A DNA stretch of 64,000 bases from Collinsella aerofaciens (GCF_015554145.1 NZ_JADNHZ010000009.1:1-64000); one strand, 5' to 3'; shown: positions 41,845 to 52,616, numbered from the stretch's first letter. Notes: generated by a model not told the origin, from the letters alone. Numbers and translations are program-made.

Positions 41845-44460
41845 TTAGCCAAGCAGGCGCACGGGGCCGAGCAGGCCGCTGGGTCCGGAGGGTTCGGTGA
41901 GGGCGAAGATGTCGGGGATGGCGTGGTCGAGGGTGTTGATTACATCGATTGTGAGCGCATGTTCACCGGCGGCAAGGGTGCCGAGCTCAAAGCGGTAGGG
42001 CGGACAGATGCGGCAGCCCAGATCCGCGCCGTCAAGTGCGACCGTGGCGGTCTCAAAGACCTCGCCCAGGTCGAGCGCGGCGCCGGCGAGGTTCTCAGCA
42101 ACGGCAAAGCTTGCCTGGTAGCGGAAAGTGCCTGCCTTGCCGGGGAATTCGGCGCAGGAAAGATCGTGCAGGTCGCCAAGCTCGACGGCCTCGTCAAAGA
42201 CCAGGTGCGTGGCATCGGCGTCGGGCGTGGCAAAGGAGACGTTCCAGGGGCCGTCAACGCGCGTGACCGCATGCTCGGCATCGGAGCCTCCGTGCTCGCC
42301 GGCAGCGGGCGCCTCGGCCCCGAGCACCACAATGCAGCTCTCGTAGGGCGCGAGCTCAAGCGTGCCGTCAAAGGCGACGGGTGCACTACCGTCGAGCAAA
42401 TCGAGGCGCACGCCGTGCACGGGCGCGCCGTCAGCGAGCTCAACATGCGTGTGAATGCCCTGCTTGGGATGCTCGTTTACCAGCATGAGGTAGCTCTCGT
42501 CGGCGCGGTCGTAGCGAAGTGCGCGCAGCCACGGCTGCGGCTCGGTGCACACCGCGGTCTGCATACCGGCCGCGCTCAGCACACCCGCAAGCTCGGAAGT
42601 TGCAACAACGCAAACGCCTGCAAGCTCGTTGGCCTCCACGGGGGCAAAGCCCGCGCGGCTGGCAGTTTCGCCGTCATAGCGCTTGCTCGGCAGTTTGTCC
42701 AGGGCATATACGCCAGCGCCTGCGGCTGCGGCGCACGCGGCAAAGTTGAGTACGGCCCCGCCGGCATATTCGGCGTCGGGCATCACCAGGCAGCGGTACG
42801 CCTGGCCGTTCACACTAAAGCCGCTGCCGTCTGCGGCGATCTCCACAGCGTAGCGCTCGGTATCTTCAAACGCCTCGGCCGGCACGATATCGAAATCGAT
42901 CTGCGCACGCACAAGCTCGGCGGCGGCATGCTGCATAAACGAGGCCTCGCCCGCCCACTCGGCATCGGCGTGGTACAGAAGCGCCACCGGCGTGACGGCC
43001 CGCCCGCCCGAAAGCAGGCTCGAGGTGCGGTTCATGTAGCTCATGAGCTTGCCAAAGTGCGCAAACTGGGGGTTCTGACCGTGCGCGTAAAAGTGCGGCG
43101 GGCAGTCGAAGTCGGGGAAGGCGGCCATGCTAAAGGCGTGCGGCACAAACCAGTTGACGCCGCGCACCATAACGTGGTCGGTGATCCACTTCATCTCGCG
43201 CAGGCCCTCATGCCAGCCAAAAGCGCCAAAGACCTCGGCCATGCAGCGGCCCTGCTTTTTGGGGTCGAGATGCGCTGCCGAGGAGCCCAGCTTGGGCAGC
43301 ACGTAGTTGTAGAATTCCAGGTCCCACACGCCGCGGCCGTAGGAGTGGAGTCCCTGGTCCATGCCGGGGATGAGCTGGTTGATTACGATGTCCACGCCCG
43401 CCATGTCCTGGCCGCCTACGGCGCGAAAGTAGTGCCCGGCGCCCACACCCAGGCGCGCGTGGCAGTCCTTGTCCTCGATCACGTGGCCGATATACTGCAC
43501 GCCGTGCGCGCGGCACCAGTCGCCGAGCTGGTCGCAGAAGCACTCCTTGTAGAGCGTGCTCGCGATGTCCATGTACACGTGGCGCACGTGCGCGCCGGCG
43601 TCCATGCGATCCCACAGGTGCGGGAGCTCGTCCAGGTAGCGCTCGCCCAGCGCCGCGCGCAGGCGGCGCTCGAGCTCAGCCGACCAGGGGAGCGGCGCGG
43701 TGGCCTTACCGATGAGTGTGTCGGAGATGCCGTCGGCGCCGGTGACGCCCTTCTCGTTGGCAAAGCCGGGCTCATCGGAGAAAAAGCCCAGGATGGTCTT
43801 GCCAAACTCATCGCCCAGATGCGCAAAGTGCGGCTCGTACACGGCATCGATGAGCTGCGCCACCGAGGCACGGTCGACCACGTTGATGTAGTCCTCGTTG
43901 TAGGAGGTCTTGCCGCTCGTGAACATCACGCACGCCTGCGTGGTGCCAGCCGGCGCATCAAAGACCAAGCGGCAGGGCGTGCCGTGCTCGTCCTCGATTA
44001 CGCGGTGCTCCACCTCGACGGCGCGCCCTTCCTGCATAAACGTAACGCCATAGAAGCGCTCCGTCTTGTCGAACATGTTGGTGAGCGCGATGCTCGCCTG
44101 CGGCGTGGGGCCCACCACGTCGATGGTGCGGTGGGTGAGAACGATCTTGCGGAGCTCCGGCGCCGCCTCCTTGACGGCGCCGTTGGCGTATCCAGTGGGA
44201 AAGTGTGCGTCGTCCAAGATCCAGATCTTGAGGCCCAGCTGCTTGCACGTGTCGATCACAAAGCGCAGGTCGCGCCACCAGCCCTCACCGCAAAAATCGG
44301 GATGCGGACGACTCTCGAGGCAGACCTCGTGGATATCGGCGCCGGCGATCTTCTCCAGATACTCGGCAATGGTCTGTTGGTCCTCGCCCTTCATCCACAA
44401 AAACGGGAGTACGTGGTTGTCGTAGGCACCGTTGAGCACCTGCTGGTAGTACGCGGTCAT
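41845..44460 (-). CDS. Large glycoside hydrolase, GH106-like (putative alpha-L-rhamnosidase type)
   Basis: An 871-residue cytoplasmic enzyme without signal peptide. A catalytic barrel spans about 1-480, with PFLWMKGEDQQTIAEYLEKI, WILDDAHFPTGYANG, a candidate catalytic Glu in ILGFFSDEPGF (about 178), and IGHVIEDKDCHARLG then HYFRAVGGQDMAGVD. It continues with a Rossmann-like middle part (PVALLYHADAEWAG) and a C-terminal GH2-type sugar-binding sandwich (about 740-871) with FRYQASFAVAENLAG and VALDGADLG. The order resembles GH106 and related families that act on rhamnose or galacturonate-rich pectin fragments. I take ATG 44458-44460 because AAGGAGG is 6 nt upstream. It is divergent from the AraC regulator. 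Family confidence is moderate; substrate is not determined. Confidence 0.6.
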   Translation of the reverse strand: MTAYYQQVLNGAYDNHVLPFLWMKGEDQQTIAEYLEKIAGADIHEVCLESRPHPDFCGEGWWRDLRFVIDTCKQLGLKIWILDDAHFPTGYANGAVKEAAPELRKIVLTHRTIDVVGPTPQASIALTNMFDKTERFYGVTFMQEGRAVEVEHRVIEDEHGTPCRLVFDAPAGTTQACVMFTSGKTSYNEDYINVVDRASVAQLIDAVYEPHFAHLGDEFGKTILGFFSDEPGFANEKGVTGADGISDTLIGKATAPLPWSAELERRLRAALGERYLDELPHLWDRMDAGAHVRHVYMDIASTLYKECFCDQLGDWCRAHGVQYIGHVIEDKDCHARLGVGAGHYFRAVGGQDMAGVDIVINQLIPGMDQGLHSYGRGVWDLEFYNYVLPKLGSSAAHLDPKKQGRCMAEVFGAFGWHEGLREMKWITDHVMVRGVNWFVPHAFSMAAFPDFDCPPHFYAHGQNPQFAHFGKLMSYMNRTSSLLSGGRAVTPVALLYHADAEWAGEASFMQHAAAELVRAQIDFDIVPAEAFEDTERYAVEIAADGSGFSVNGQAYRCLVMPDAEYAGGAVLNFAACAAAAGAGVYALDKLPSKRYDGETASRAGFAPVEANELAGVCVVATSELAGVLSAAGMQTAVCTEPQPWLRALRYDRADESYLMLVNEHPKQGIHTHVELADGAPVHGVRLDLLDGSAPVAFDGTLELAPYESCIVVLGAEAPAAGEHGGSDAEHAVTRVDGPWNVSFATPDADATHLVFDEAVELGDLHDLSCAEFPGKAGTFRYQASFAVAENLAGAALDLGEVFETATVALDGADLGCRICPPYRFELGTLAAGEHALTIDVINTLDHAIPDIFALTEPSGPSGLLGPVRLLG

Positions 44461-44584
44461 GGATCCTCCTTGCAAGCCGATGGTGGGCAGCGTATGTTGC
44501 ATGGCTCCATTCTGGCGTGCAGGCGGCGGCGTGCTAATATCCAAATCACGGCAGAATATGACCGAATCAACGATTGGTGGGGCC

Positions 44585-45586
44585 ATGGAGATCTTGGAGC
44601 TCGAGCGCCGGCTGAGCGAGCTGAGCGTCAGCGAGAGGCGATATAGGGACGAGGCTCCCTTTGACTGGTCGATCATGACCGAGCGCGTTGAGGTCGATGG
44701 ACGGTCGGTGCGAAAGATCGGGCAGATTGGGACGGAATATACTCAGGCTGGGATGCCAGCTGGCCTGATGATCAGGAGAAACTCGCGCTTTAACGCGGTA
44801 CCCGAGCACGTGCACGACTACGTTGAGATCAGCTATGTGTACCGGGGGCGCTGTCCGCAGACGGTTGCGGGGGAGAAGCTCGTGCTCGAACGCAACGAGG
44901 TGCTGCTGCTCGATGCCGCCTGCCCGCATGCGGTGGCGGCGCTCGGCGAGGAAGACATCATGTTGAGTATGACCGTTTCACGCACCTTTTTACAGCGCAG
45001 CCTCGAGGCGAGCCTCTCGCGCGGGAGTGCGGTATCGCGGTTTTTGTTTAACGCGCTCAACAGCGAGACCGACCATCGCGGGCACGTGCGCTTTCGCTGC
45101 GGGGAGAGCCGGCGCGTGCGGCGCTACATGCAGGAGATGCTCTGCGAACGCTACGAGCCGAGCCTCAACAGCGCCGAGATCGTTCTGCGCCTGTTTCAGC
45201 TTCTGTTGGCCGAGCTCATGGATTGCTATGAGCGCGAGCTCGTGCACGGCGCGGTGGCGGGGCGCGATGAGTCGGGGCGCGCGGCCTCGCTCGTGGCAGG
45301 GATGCTCGGCTACATCGAGCGCTCGTTTGCCGCCTGCTCGCTCGAGGAGATGGCGGCACGCTTTCATGTGAGCCCTAACTACGCGTCGGCGCTGCTCAAG
45401 CAGCATGTGGGAAAGACCTACCGACAGCTGGTCCAGGAGCGCAGGCTCGCGCGTGCCGCGGAGCTCTTGCGCGCGGGTGCCACGGCCGAGGCGGCGGCGC
45501 GTGCCGTTGGCTATGAGAACATGAGCTTTTTCTATCGCAAGTTCCGCACCGCCTACGGCTGCACGCCGGCAACATACCGTGGATGA
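44585..45586 (+). CDS. AraC-family regulator with N-terminal cupin
   Basis: A 333-residue activator. The N-terminal half contains a cupin, with EHVHDYVEISYVYRG (about 77-91) supplying metal-type His residues. The C-terminal AraC double HTH is LEEMAARFHVSPNYASALLK (about 257-276) and AEAAARAVGYENMSFFYRKF with FRTAYGCTPATYR. It is divergent from the GH106-like gene, 124 nt away, and is the likely local activator of it. ATG 44585 is chosen because the in-frame upstream codons would overlap the GH106 start region. Confidence 0.93.
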   Translation: MEILELERRLSELSVSERRYRDEAPFDWSIMTERVEVDGRSVRKIGQIGTEYTQAGMPAGLMIRRNSRFNAVPEHVHDYVEISYVYRGRCPQTVAGEKLVLERNEVLLLDAACPHAVAALGEEDIMLSMTVSRTFLQRSLEASLSRGSAVSRFLFNALNSETDHRGHVRFRCGESRRVRRYMQEMLCERYEPSLNSAEIVLRLFQLLLAELMDCYERELVHGAVAGRDESGRAASLVAGMLGYIERSFAACSLEEMAARFHVSPNYASALLKQHVGKTYRQLVQERRLARAAELLRAGATAEAAARAVGYENMSFFYRKFRTAYGCTPATYRG

Positions 45587-45696
45587 GCAAGGCGGGGCGG
45601 GCTTTTAGCTATCGATATGCCACATCTAAATAGGTCGTTTCGTTTCATCTACCCGGGTCGGAGGGTGGCCGTCAGGTCGATTTTTGCCTCGTCTAG

Positions 45697-47274
<1,578 letters not shown>

Positions 47275-47336
47275 TCGACAAGATGAGTGCCACCGGGGAA
47301 AAGCCTTGGGATGGGCTCGTGATTCGAGTCCCCACC

Positions 47337-47365
47337 TTAGCATTTGAACCATTTGGCACTATAAT
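47337..47365 (+). promoter_or_regulatory. Promoter of the EIIA gene
   Basis: TTAGCA (47337-47342) and a consensus TATAAT (47360-47365) with 17-bp spacing. The start codon lies about 50 nt downstream. Confidence 0.65.
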
Positions 47366-47414
47366 CACCATAGGCATGCGCACAACGTTGCGCTGAATCA
47401 AGAGGAGAAAACGT

Positions 47415-47951
47415 ATGGGTCTGTTTGACATGTTCAAGAAGAAGGCTGAGCCCGCGGCTGCCGCTGCTCCGGCCTCCATCTCTGCTTCTGCCGGCGCCGA
47501 CGTGCTGTGCTCGCCCGTCAAGGGCAAGGTCATCAAGATGGCCGACGTGCCCGATCCCGTCTTTGGTGGCGAGGTTCTGGGCAAGGGCTGCGCCGTGTGG
47601 CCCGAGGACGATCTGGTCTACGCTCCCTGCGACGGCAAGGTGACCGTCACCATGGGTCACGCCGTGGGCCTGCAGTCCGATAGCGGCATCGAGGTTCTGG
47701 TGCACGTTGGCGTCGATACCGTCAACATGAACGGCGACGGCTTCGAGGGCTTCGTCAAGGCCGACGATGTCGTTAAGGCTGGCCAGCCCATGCTCAAGAT
47801 CGACCGCGCCAAGATCGCTGCTGCCGGTTACAAGGACTGTGTCGTCGTGGCCGTGTCCAACACCGCCGAGTTTGCCGACGTTGAGCTCGCCGTCGAGGCC
47901 GACTCCGCTGTCGCCGCCGGCGACGCCATCGTCAAGGTCGTCCGCAAGTAA
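47415..47951 (+). CDS. PTS glucose-type EIIA protein (stand-alone)
   Basis: A 178-residue cytoplasmic phosphocarrier. It receives phosphate from HPr and passes it to an EIIB. After an Ala-rich linker (AAAAAPASISASAGA) the EIIA-Glc domain has VLCSPVKGKVIKMADVPDPVF, a first His in TMGHAVGLQSDSG and the phospho-acceptor His in EVLVHVGVDTVNMNG (about 96). Because EIIBC at 37599 has no EIIA, this protein probably serves it in trans, along with GH1 copy 2 just upstream. It has its own promoter and a terminator. Confidence 0.93.
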   Translation: MGLFDMFKKKAEPAAAAAPASISASAGADVLCSPVKGKVIKMADVPDPVFGGEVLGKGCAVWPEDDLVYAPCDGKVTVTMGHAVGLQSDSGIEVLVHVGVDTVNMNGDGFEGFVKADDVVKAGQPMLKIDRAKIAAAGYKDCVVVAVSNTAEFADVELAVEADSAVAAGDAIVKVVRK

Positions 47952-47976
47952 ACTGCGACAACATAAGGATGTGCAA

Positions 47977-48007
47977 GGGTGGTCGGGTTATCCGGCCGCC
48001 CTTTTTT
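47977..48007 (+). terminator. Terminator after the EIIA gene
   Basis: GGGTGGTCGG, GTTAT, CCGGCCGCCC then TTTTTT: a GC-rich stem with a T6 tract, 26 nt past the stop. Confidence 0.85.
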
Positions 48008-48186
48008 AATGGGCCGAGTGGGCGCATTTTATTGCAGGGGGCTTGCTTTATAGGCCGTTCGTTCGTCAAATTGAGCCGCCTGCGCTTTTGTGACGCAGGG
48101 GGTTGGGCCTGGCCGCTAATATGGACTTGCTGTTACGACGTGCGCCGCGTCTGGGAAGCGCGGTGCCGCTCATTGGGAGGAACAAC

Positions 48187-48744
48187 ATGAAAAAGAAGCT
48201 GCTGCTTGCGCCCCTCATGGCCGTCTTGGTTGCATGCGTGGTCGTGCTTTCCGGCTGTGGAGGTCCTTCGGTTGAGGAGCTCATCACCGAGGATCTTACG
48301 ACGCAGTTTGACGAGGTCAAGAACGGTGGCGACGACTTCCTCTCTGGTCTGGAGGAGGCTTCGGGCGATGAGTTCGAGCAGCTGGGTATCGATCCCAAGG
48401 AGTATGCCAAGACCTATCTCGAGGGCTTTGACTACAAGATCGGCGACGTGACGGTTGACGAGGACAAGGGTGTCGCGACCGCCGAGGTCTCTATCACCTG
48501 CAAGTCCATGAACAAGATCGTCGAGGACTTCTCCACCCAGTATCAGGAGAAGGTCGCCGCGCTTGATACGGTTCCTTCCGATGACGAGCTGTACAAGATG
48601 GCCGGTCAGGTTATGGTCGATGTGACCAAGGCCACCGAGCCCAGGAAGACCACGGTTATCTTCAAGTACACCTGCAACGACGACGGCGAGTGGTCTGCCG
48701 ACGACTCCGTCAACTCCGAGATGATGGATGCAATGCTGAGCTAG
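48187..48744 (+). CDS. Small secreted lipoprotein, DUF5105-like
   Basis: A 185-residue lipoprotein of unknown role. Signal MKKKLLLAPLMAVLVACVVV ends in lipobox LSGC (about 21-24), so the mature protein is lipid-anchored outside the cell. The rest is acidic, with VEELITEDLTTQFDEVKNG and a beta region (YKIGDVTVDEDKGVATAEVS, TTVIFKYTCNDDGEW) like small Gram-positive DUF5105-type lipoproteins. ATG 48187 follows GGGAGG; a longer frame would lose the signal peptide. Monocistronic; a small hairpin and nested element E follow the stop. Confidence 0.78.
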   Translation: MKKKLLLAPLMAVLVACVVVLSGCGGPSVEELITEDLTTQFDEVKNGGDDFLSGLEEASGDEFEQLGIDPKEYAKTYLEGFDYKIGDVTVDEDKGVATAEVSITCKSMNKIVEDFSTQYQEKVAALDTVPSDDELYKMAGQVMVDVTKATEPRKTTVIFKYTCNDDGEWSADDSVNSEMMDAMLS

Positions 48745-48748
48745 TTTG

Positions 48749-48888
48749 TTGCGGCGTTTTACCAAACGCCGCAACTGCTCGACGCTGCGCGGGCACCAGA
48801 GCGACAACTTGTCATTCAAAGAGGACGGCATGACCAGAAGGTCTATGCCGTCCTCTTTTCATGCCAATTTGTTCGCTCTGGTGCCCGC
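48749..48888 (+). repeat. Nested hairpin element, copy E, with leading small hairpin
   Basis: TTGCGGCGTTT/AAACGCCGCAA (48749-48774), then GACGCTGC. GCGGGCACCAGAGCGA (48789-48804) and TCGCTCTGGTGCCCGC (48873-48888) give a perfect 16-bp outer stem. The apex is GACGGCATGACC, AGAA, GGTCTATGCCGTC. CGCTGTCC follows. Confidence 0.8.
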
Positions 48889-48936
48889 TCGCTGTCCGTC
48901 CTCTACCTGCGGCGTTGCCATGGTAGTCATTGGGGC

Positions 48937-48984
48937 GGCACTTGGGGACGTTCCTTTTCTGCCGGCAGTTGGGGACACTCCTTG
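48937..48984 (+). repeat. REP-like dispersed repeat
   Basis: GGCACTTGGGGACGTTCC, TTTTCTGCCGGCAGT, TGGGGACACTCCTTG. Same family as at 34120. Confidence 0.75.
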
Positions 48985-49039
48985 CGCCAGCGTTGCATCG
49001 AATGCTCGGGAAAATACGAGCCGGTATTTGGCCGAATAG

Positions 49040-49178
49040 CGGGTCGCGGTTTCCGGATGGGGTGGGTTGTGGAAAGTGCGACCCGGAATATTGCTCTGAA
49101 ACGGGATGCCGTTTCCCCGACAAGGCTCAACCGGAAAGCGCATCCCATTCTGGGGCGGCAAAACGGGATGCGCTTTCC
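49040..49178. repeat. Cluster of three inverted repeats
   Basis: CGGGTCGC/GCGACCCG (49040-49085), GAAACGG, GATG, CCGTTTC (49098-49115), and GGAAAGCGCATCCC/GGGATGCGCTTTCC (49133-49178, 14 bp perfect). GGAAA- and GGGATGC-type words recur within them, suggesting an internally repeated element. Confidence 0.65.
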
Positions 49179-49219
49179 GCGCGACAGAATCTATGCAGCC
49201 GTGTTGAGCGACAGCCCCG

Positions 49220-49888
49220 CTACTCGCCCAGAATCAGCGCCGCGAGCTCGTCTTGGGTGTCCACCACGTAGTCGGCGCCGGCGGACTCCAGCTCTGCGCG
49301 GCCGCGGAAGCCCCAGCTGACACCGGCGCTCTTGAGGCCGGCGTTGTGACCGGTCAGAACATCGACATTGGAATCGCCCACATAGAGCGTGGTTGCCGGG
49401 TCGGCGCCTAGCTCTTCCATCACATGCAGCGTAACAGGCGCCTCGGGCTTGGGAGGAAACGCATCGACGCGGCCCTGCACCAGCGCAAAGCGCTCGGAAC
49501 CAAAGTATTTTTCGATAAGCGGAGCGGCCGAAACATGGTCCTTGTTGGTGAGCACGGCAAGCTGCACGCCCGCGGTGCGCAGGCGGTCGAGCATCTCGAT
49601 CGTACCGGCGTACGGTGCGGTGTGGTCCTCCTTGTGCTCGCCGTAGTAAGCCCTAAACTCGGCAAGCGTCTGCTCAAACATACGGCCGTCGCCCGCATAC
49701 TCGGCAGGCATAAAGCGCTCGACCAGCTTGAGCATGCCGTTTCCCACCTTGTAGCGGTACTCGTCTACGGCAAACGTGGGCCAGCCGTGCGTCTCGCAGG
49801 TATGGTTGCCGGCGGCCGCCAGGTCCTCGAGCGTGTTGAGGATGGTGCCATCCAGATCAAAGATCACATGGGAAAAAGCTGCTGCCAT
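49220..49888 (-). CDS. HAD-superfamily phosphatase, phosphoglycolate-phosphatase-like
   Basis: A 222-residue Mg2+-dependent phosphatase. HAD motif I is VIFDLDGTILNT (about 8-19) with the nucleophile and acid/base Asp residues; motif II is in LAVLTNKDH (about 111-119); motif III/IV is LYVGDSNVDVLTGHNAG (about 171). A small helical cap (about 20-90) and length match Gph/PpaX proteins. ATG 49886-49888 follows AGGAG; the longer frame adds an unrelated 21-residue tail. Monocistronic. Substrate (2-phosphoglycolate, pyrophosphate or other) is undetermined. Confidence 0.85.
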   Translation of the reverse strand: MAAAFSHVIFDLDGTILNTLEDLAAAGNHTCETHGWPTFAVDEYRYKVGNGMLKLVERFMPAEYAGDGRMFEQTLAEFRAYYGEHKEDHTAPYAGTIEMLDRLRTAGVQLAVLTNKDHVSAAPLIEKYFGSERFALVQGRVDAFPPKPEAPVTLHVMEELGADPATTLYVGDSNVDVLTGHNAGLKSAGVSWGFRGRAELESAGADYVVDTQDELAALILGE

Positions 49889-49993
49889 GGGTGCTCCTGC
49901 CGCTTGAGTTGTAAAACGCACCCCATGATACTTGGCATGCGTGCCGGGCATGTTTGGAATCTGAATATCTTTAATAGCCCTGAGCCTTTGTCG

Positions 49994-51028
49994 TTAGCAA
50001 ATCCTCGGCAGCTGCTCTCCTACGAGCATGTCGAGGATGCGGGTCGAGCCCCAGCCGGTGCGCACGCGCACGGCGGGGCGGGCGTCCTCGGCAAGCGGCA
50101 GCACGCGACCGATAATAGCGGCATTCTCGCCGTAGCGCGCGGCGCGCATGGCTGCCAGCGCGGCATCGGCCTGCTCGGCCGGCACCACGGCAACCATCTT
50201 GCCCTCGTTTGCTACCTGCAGCACGTCATAGCCGAGCATCTCGCAGGCTGCCTGCACGTCGGGGCGCACAGGCACGGCATCCTCGTCGACCTCCATGGCA
50301 ACGCCGCTGGCCTGGGCAAACTCATTGAGCGTGGACGCCAGGCCGCCGCGCGTGGGGTCGCGGAAGCAGCGTGTTTCGGGTGCTGCGGCAAGCACATCGG
50401 CAATCAGGTGGTTGAGCGGCGCGGCATCGCTTTCGATGGTGCTCGAAAACGCCAAGCCCTCGCGTTGGCTCATGATGGCGATACCGTGGTCGCCCAGCGT
50501 ACCCGATACCAGAATGACATCGCCGGGCTGGCAGTTGGCGCCGCTGAGCGCTACGCCCACGGGCACTTCGCCCACGCCGGCGGTATTGATGTAGACGCCG
50601 TCGGCCCCGCCGCGCTCGACCACTTTGGTGTCGCCGGTGATGATCGCCACGCCCGCCTCGTGCGCCGTCTCGGCCATCGTTTGCACAATCTGGCGGAGCT
50701 TATCCATGGGATAGCCCTCTTCGAGGATAAAGCCGCACGATAGGTAGCGTACGTTGGCGCCCGAGGTCGCGACGTCGTTGACGGTTCCGCATACAGCGAG
50801 GCGGCCGATGTTGCCCCCGGGGAAGAACTGCGGCGAGACTACAAAGCTGTCGGTCGACATGGCGATGCGCCCGCTCGTGGGCAGCGCGGCGACGCCGGCA
50901 TCGTTGCCCTCGAGCAGCTCGGGCGACCCAAAGGCATCCAAAAAGACCTCATCGATGATGCGTTTCATCATCTGACCGCCAGAGCCGTGGCCCAACAGGA
51001 CAGTGCTATCGGTGGCAGTACGGGACAT
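49994..51028 (-). CDS. hypE: Hydrogenase maturation protein HypE (carbamoyl dehydratase)
   Basis: A 344-residue PurM-like ATPase. It dehydrates the carbamoyl thioester on its C-terminal Cys to a thiocyanate that supplies CN ligands to NiFe hydrogenase. TVLLGHGSGGQMMKRIIDEV is at about 9-28, IAMSTDSFVVSPQFFPGGNI at about 56-75, and the chain ends LPRIC, the conserved PRxC tail. It is the last gene of the hypF-C-D-E run, 81 nt after hypD; a GTTCTAACGAACGGC hairpin lies between. No hydrogenase structural gene is in the window. Confidence 0.96.
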   Translation of the reverse strand: MSRTATDSTVLLGHGSGGQMMKRIIDEVFLDAFGSPELLEGNDAGVAALPTSGRIAMSTDSFVVSPQFFPGGNIGRLAVCGTVNDVATSGANVRYLSCGFILEEGYPMDKLRQIVQTMAETAHEAGVAIITGDTKVVERGGADGVYINTAGVGEVPVGVALSGANCQPGDVILVSGTLGDHGIAIMSQREGLAFSSTIESDAAPLNHLIADVLAAAPETRCFRDPTRGGLASTLNEFAQASGVAMEVDEDAVPVRPDVQAACEMLGYDVLQVANEGKMVAVVPAEQADAALAAMRAARYGENAAIIGRVLPLAEDARPAVRVRTGWGSTRILDMLVGEQLPRIC

Positions 51029-51074
51029 ATCGAAAACTCCAATCGAGGACGGAATTATATGGGTGAGGTGCAGC

Positions 51075-51105
51075 GTCGACCGGTCCGCCGTTCGTTAGAA
51101 CGGCG
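51075..51105. repeat. Small hairpin between hypD and hypE
   Basis: GTCCGCCGTTC and GAACGGCGGA around GTTA: the same hairpin as the leading part of nested element D (41651), here without the large element. Confidence 0.6.
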
Positions 51106-51109
51106 GAAC

Positions 51110-52225
51110 CTAACAGCCTCGGTAGCGGAAATATGCTGCACAGCTGCCCTCGGAACTCACCATGCAGGGGCCGATGGGATGCTCGGGTGTACAAGCGCGG
51201 CCGAACAGAGGGCAGTCGCTCGGCGTAATGGCCCCGCGCAGCACGTCGCCGCAGCGGCACCCGCGCGGCTCGACCGTCGCCTCAACGGGCACGTCAAAGC
51301 GAGCACGGGCATCAAAGCGCGAGAACTCGGCGCGGATGGAAAGGCCCGAGTTGGCAATCAGCCCCAGCCCGCGCCATGTGGTGTCGCACGGCTCAAATAC
51401 CTGCTCGACCAGCTGGCGCGCCACGGGATTGCCGTCGGCATTGACGCCGCGACGGTAGGCGTTGTCGATCGTGGGCCTGTCCTCGACAACCATCTGGACC
51501 AGCATGCAGATGCCCTGCAGGATATCGACCGGTTCAAATCCTGTGACCACGCCCGGGGTATTGAACTCGTCGACCAAAAAGCCAAAGGGGGCTAAGCCCG
51601 TGATGGTGGCGACGTGGCCCGGCAGGATAAAGCCGTCGATAGTGGTCTCGGGATCGTTGGCGATGGCGCGCAGCGCCGGCGGCGTGGTCTTGTGGGCACA
51701 GTAGACCGAGAAGTTCTGGAGTCCGCGTGCATCGGCCTCCAAAATGGCGGCGGCGATGGTGGGCGTTGTGGTCTCAAAACCCACGCCCATAAAGATGACC
51801 GGGCGGTCGGGGTTGTGTTCGGCGATATCGAGCGCGTCGAGCGGGGAGTAGACGATGCGAATGTCACGCCCTGCCGCTTTTTGCGCAGCGAGCGAGGTGG
51901 ATGATCCGGGCACGCGCATCATGTCGCCAAAGGTGGTGATGATGGCGCCGTCTATGTTGGCGAGCGCGATTGCGTGGTCGATGTCACGGTTGGCGGTAAC
52001 ACAGACGGGGCAGCCCGGTCCGCTCAGCAGCTTGAGCCCGGCCGGCATAATGGAGCGAAAGCCATAGCGCCCGATGCTCACGGTATGCGTGCCGCAGACT
52101 TCCATAAGGTTGATGGCGCGGTCGCCGACAAGCTCATGAATACGATCGATGAGCTCGCGAGCCAGCTTGGAATCGCGAAATGCCGAAAAGTCGATACCGG
52201 AGCGAGCCGGCTGCGCCGCCGCCAC
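51110..52225 (-). CDS. hypD: Hydrogenase maturation protein HypD
   Basis: A 371-residue [4Fe-4S] scaffold protein. With HypC it assembles the Fe(CN)2CO unit. NLMEVCGTHTVSIGRYG (about 36-52) carries the conserved Cys; LLSGPGCPVCVTANRDID (about 67-84) the next Cys pair; IFMGVGFETTTPTIAAAIL (about 143) a conserved block; and C-terminal Cys residues in RGCRCGDVLRG and ECP-like FGRACTPEHP bind the cluster. It starts at GTG 52225, sharing one base with the hypC stop, so it is translationally coupled to hypC. Confidence 0.95.
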   Translation of the reverse strand: MAAAQPARSGIDFSAFRDSKLARELIDRIHELVGDRAINLMEVCGTHTVSIGRYGFRSIMPAGLKLLSGPGCPVCVTANRDIDHAIALANIDGAIITTFGDMMRVPGSSTSLAAQKAAGRDIRIVYSPLDALDIAEHNPDRPVIFMGVGFETTTPTIAAAILEADARGLQNFSVYCAHKTTPPALRAIANDPETTIDGFILPGHVATITGLAPFGFLVDEFNTPGVVTGFEPVDILQGICMLVQMVVEDRPTIDNAYRRGVNADGNPVARQLVEQVFEPCDTTWRGLGLIANSGLSIRAEFSRFDARARFDVPVEATVEPRGCRCGDVLRGAITPSDCPLFGRACTPEHPIGPCMVSSEGSCAAYFRYRGC

Positions 52226-52485
52226 TAGTATGCCTCGGCCGGGTTGGTGGCGAGCTGGTCCTCTTCGACCAGCTCGGTCATGGTGTTGACCAGGTCGAGC
52301 GTCTCCTGCGCCTCCTGCTCGTCGACAATCTGAATGCCAAAGCCGGCGTGCACGAGAATATAGTCGCCTACCTGTGCCGTCGGCACGAGGCGCAGCGAAA
52401 CGGGGCGCTCGATGCCCATCATGTCGACGGTCGCCTTAAGGTCGTCGTCGCGTTTGACCACTTTACCGGGAACGGCAAGGCACAT
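52225..52485 (-). CDS. hypC: Hydrogenase maturation chaperone HypC
   Basis: An 86-residue chaperone. It starts MCLAVPGKVVKRDD, with the essential Cys2, and continues VGDYILVHAGFGIQIVDEQE, the typical HypC barrel. It passes Fe(CN)2CO from HypD to the hydrogenase large subunit. It overlaps hypD by one base (TAGTG). Confidence 0.95.
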   Translation of the reverse strand: MCLAVPGKVVKRDDDLKATVDMMGIERPVSLRLVPTAQVGDYILVHAGFGIQIVDEQEAQETLDLVNTMTELVEEDQLATNPAEAY

Positions 52486-52616
52486 AATGTTCCCCTTTTA
52501 TACGTTTTGCGCTGGATAGGCGCCTAATTACCCATCAGTTGATGGTAGCGCTCGCGGGAGTCACGAGCAAACGCGTTACACCTGTGAGACGGCGGCGCGC
52601 AGGCTGGCAAAACAGC

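Larger units (their letters stand above)
48745..49219. other. Repeat-rich intergenic region
   Basis: No gene. It holds nested hairpin E (48749-48888), a REP-like unit (48937-48984) and a cluster of three further inverted repeats (49040-49178). Confidence 0.65.

Noticed and set aside
47309-47336. TGATTCGAGTCCCCACC resembling a tRNA T-arm
   Set aside because: The five bases before the loop are not complementary to those after it, and no acceptor or anticodon stem can be found around it. It is the spacer upstream of the EIIA promoter.
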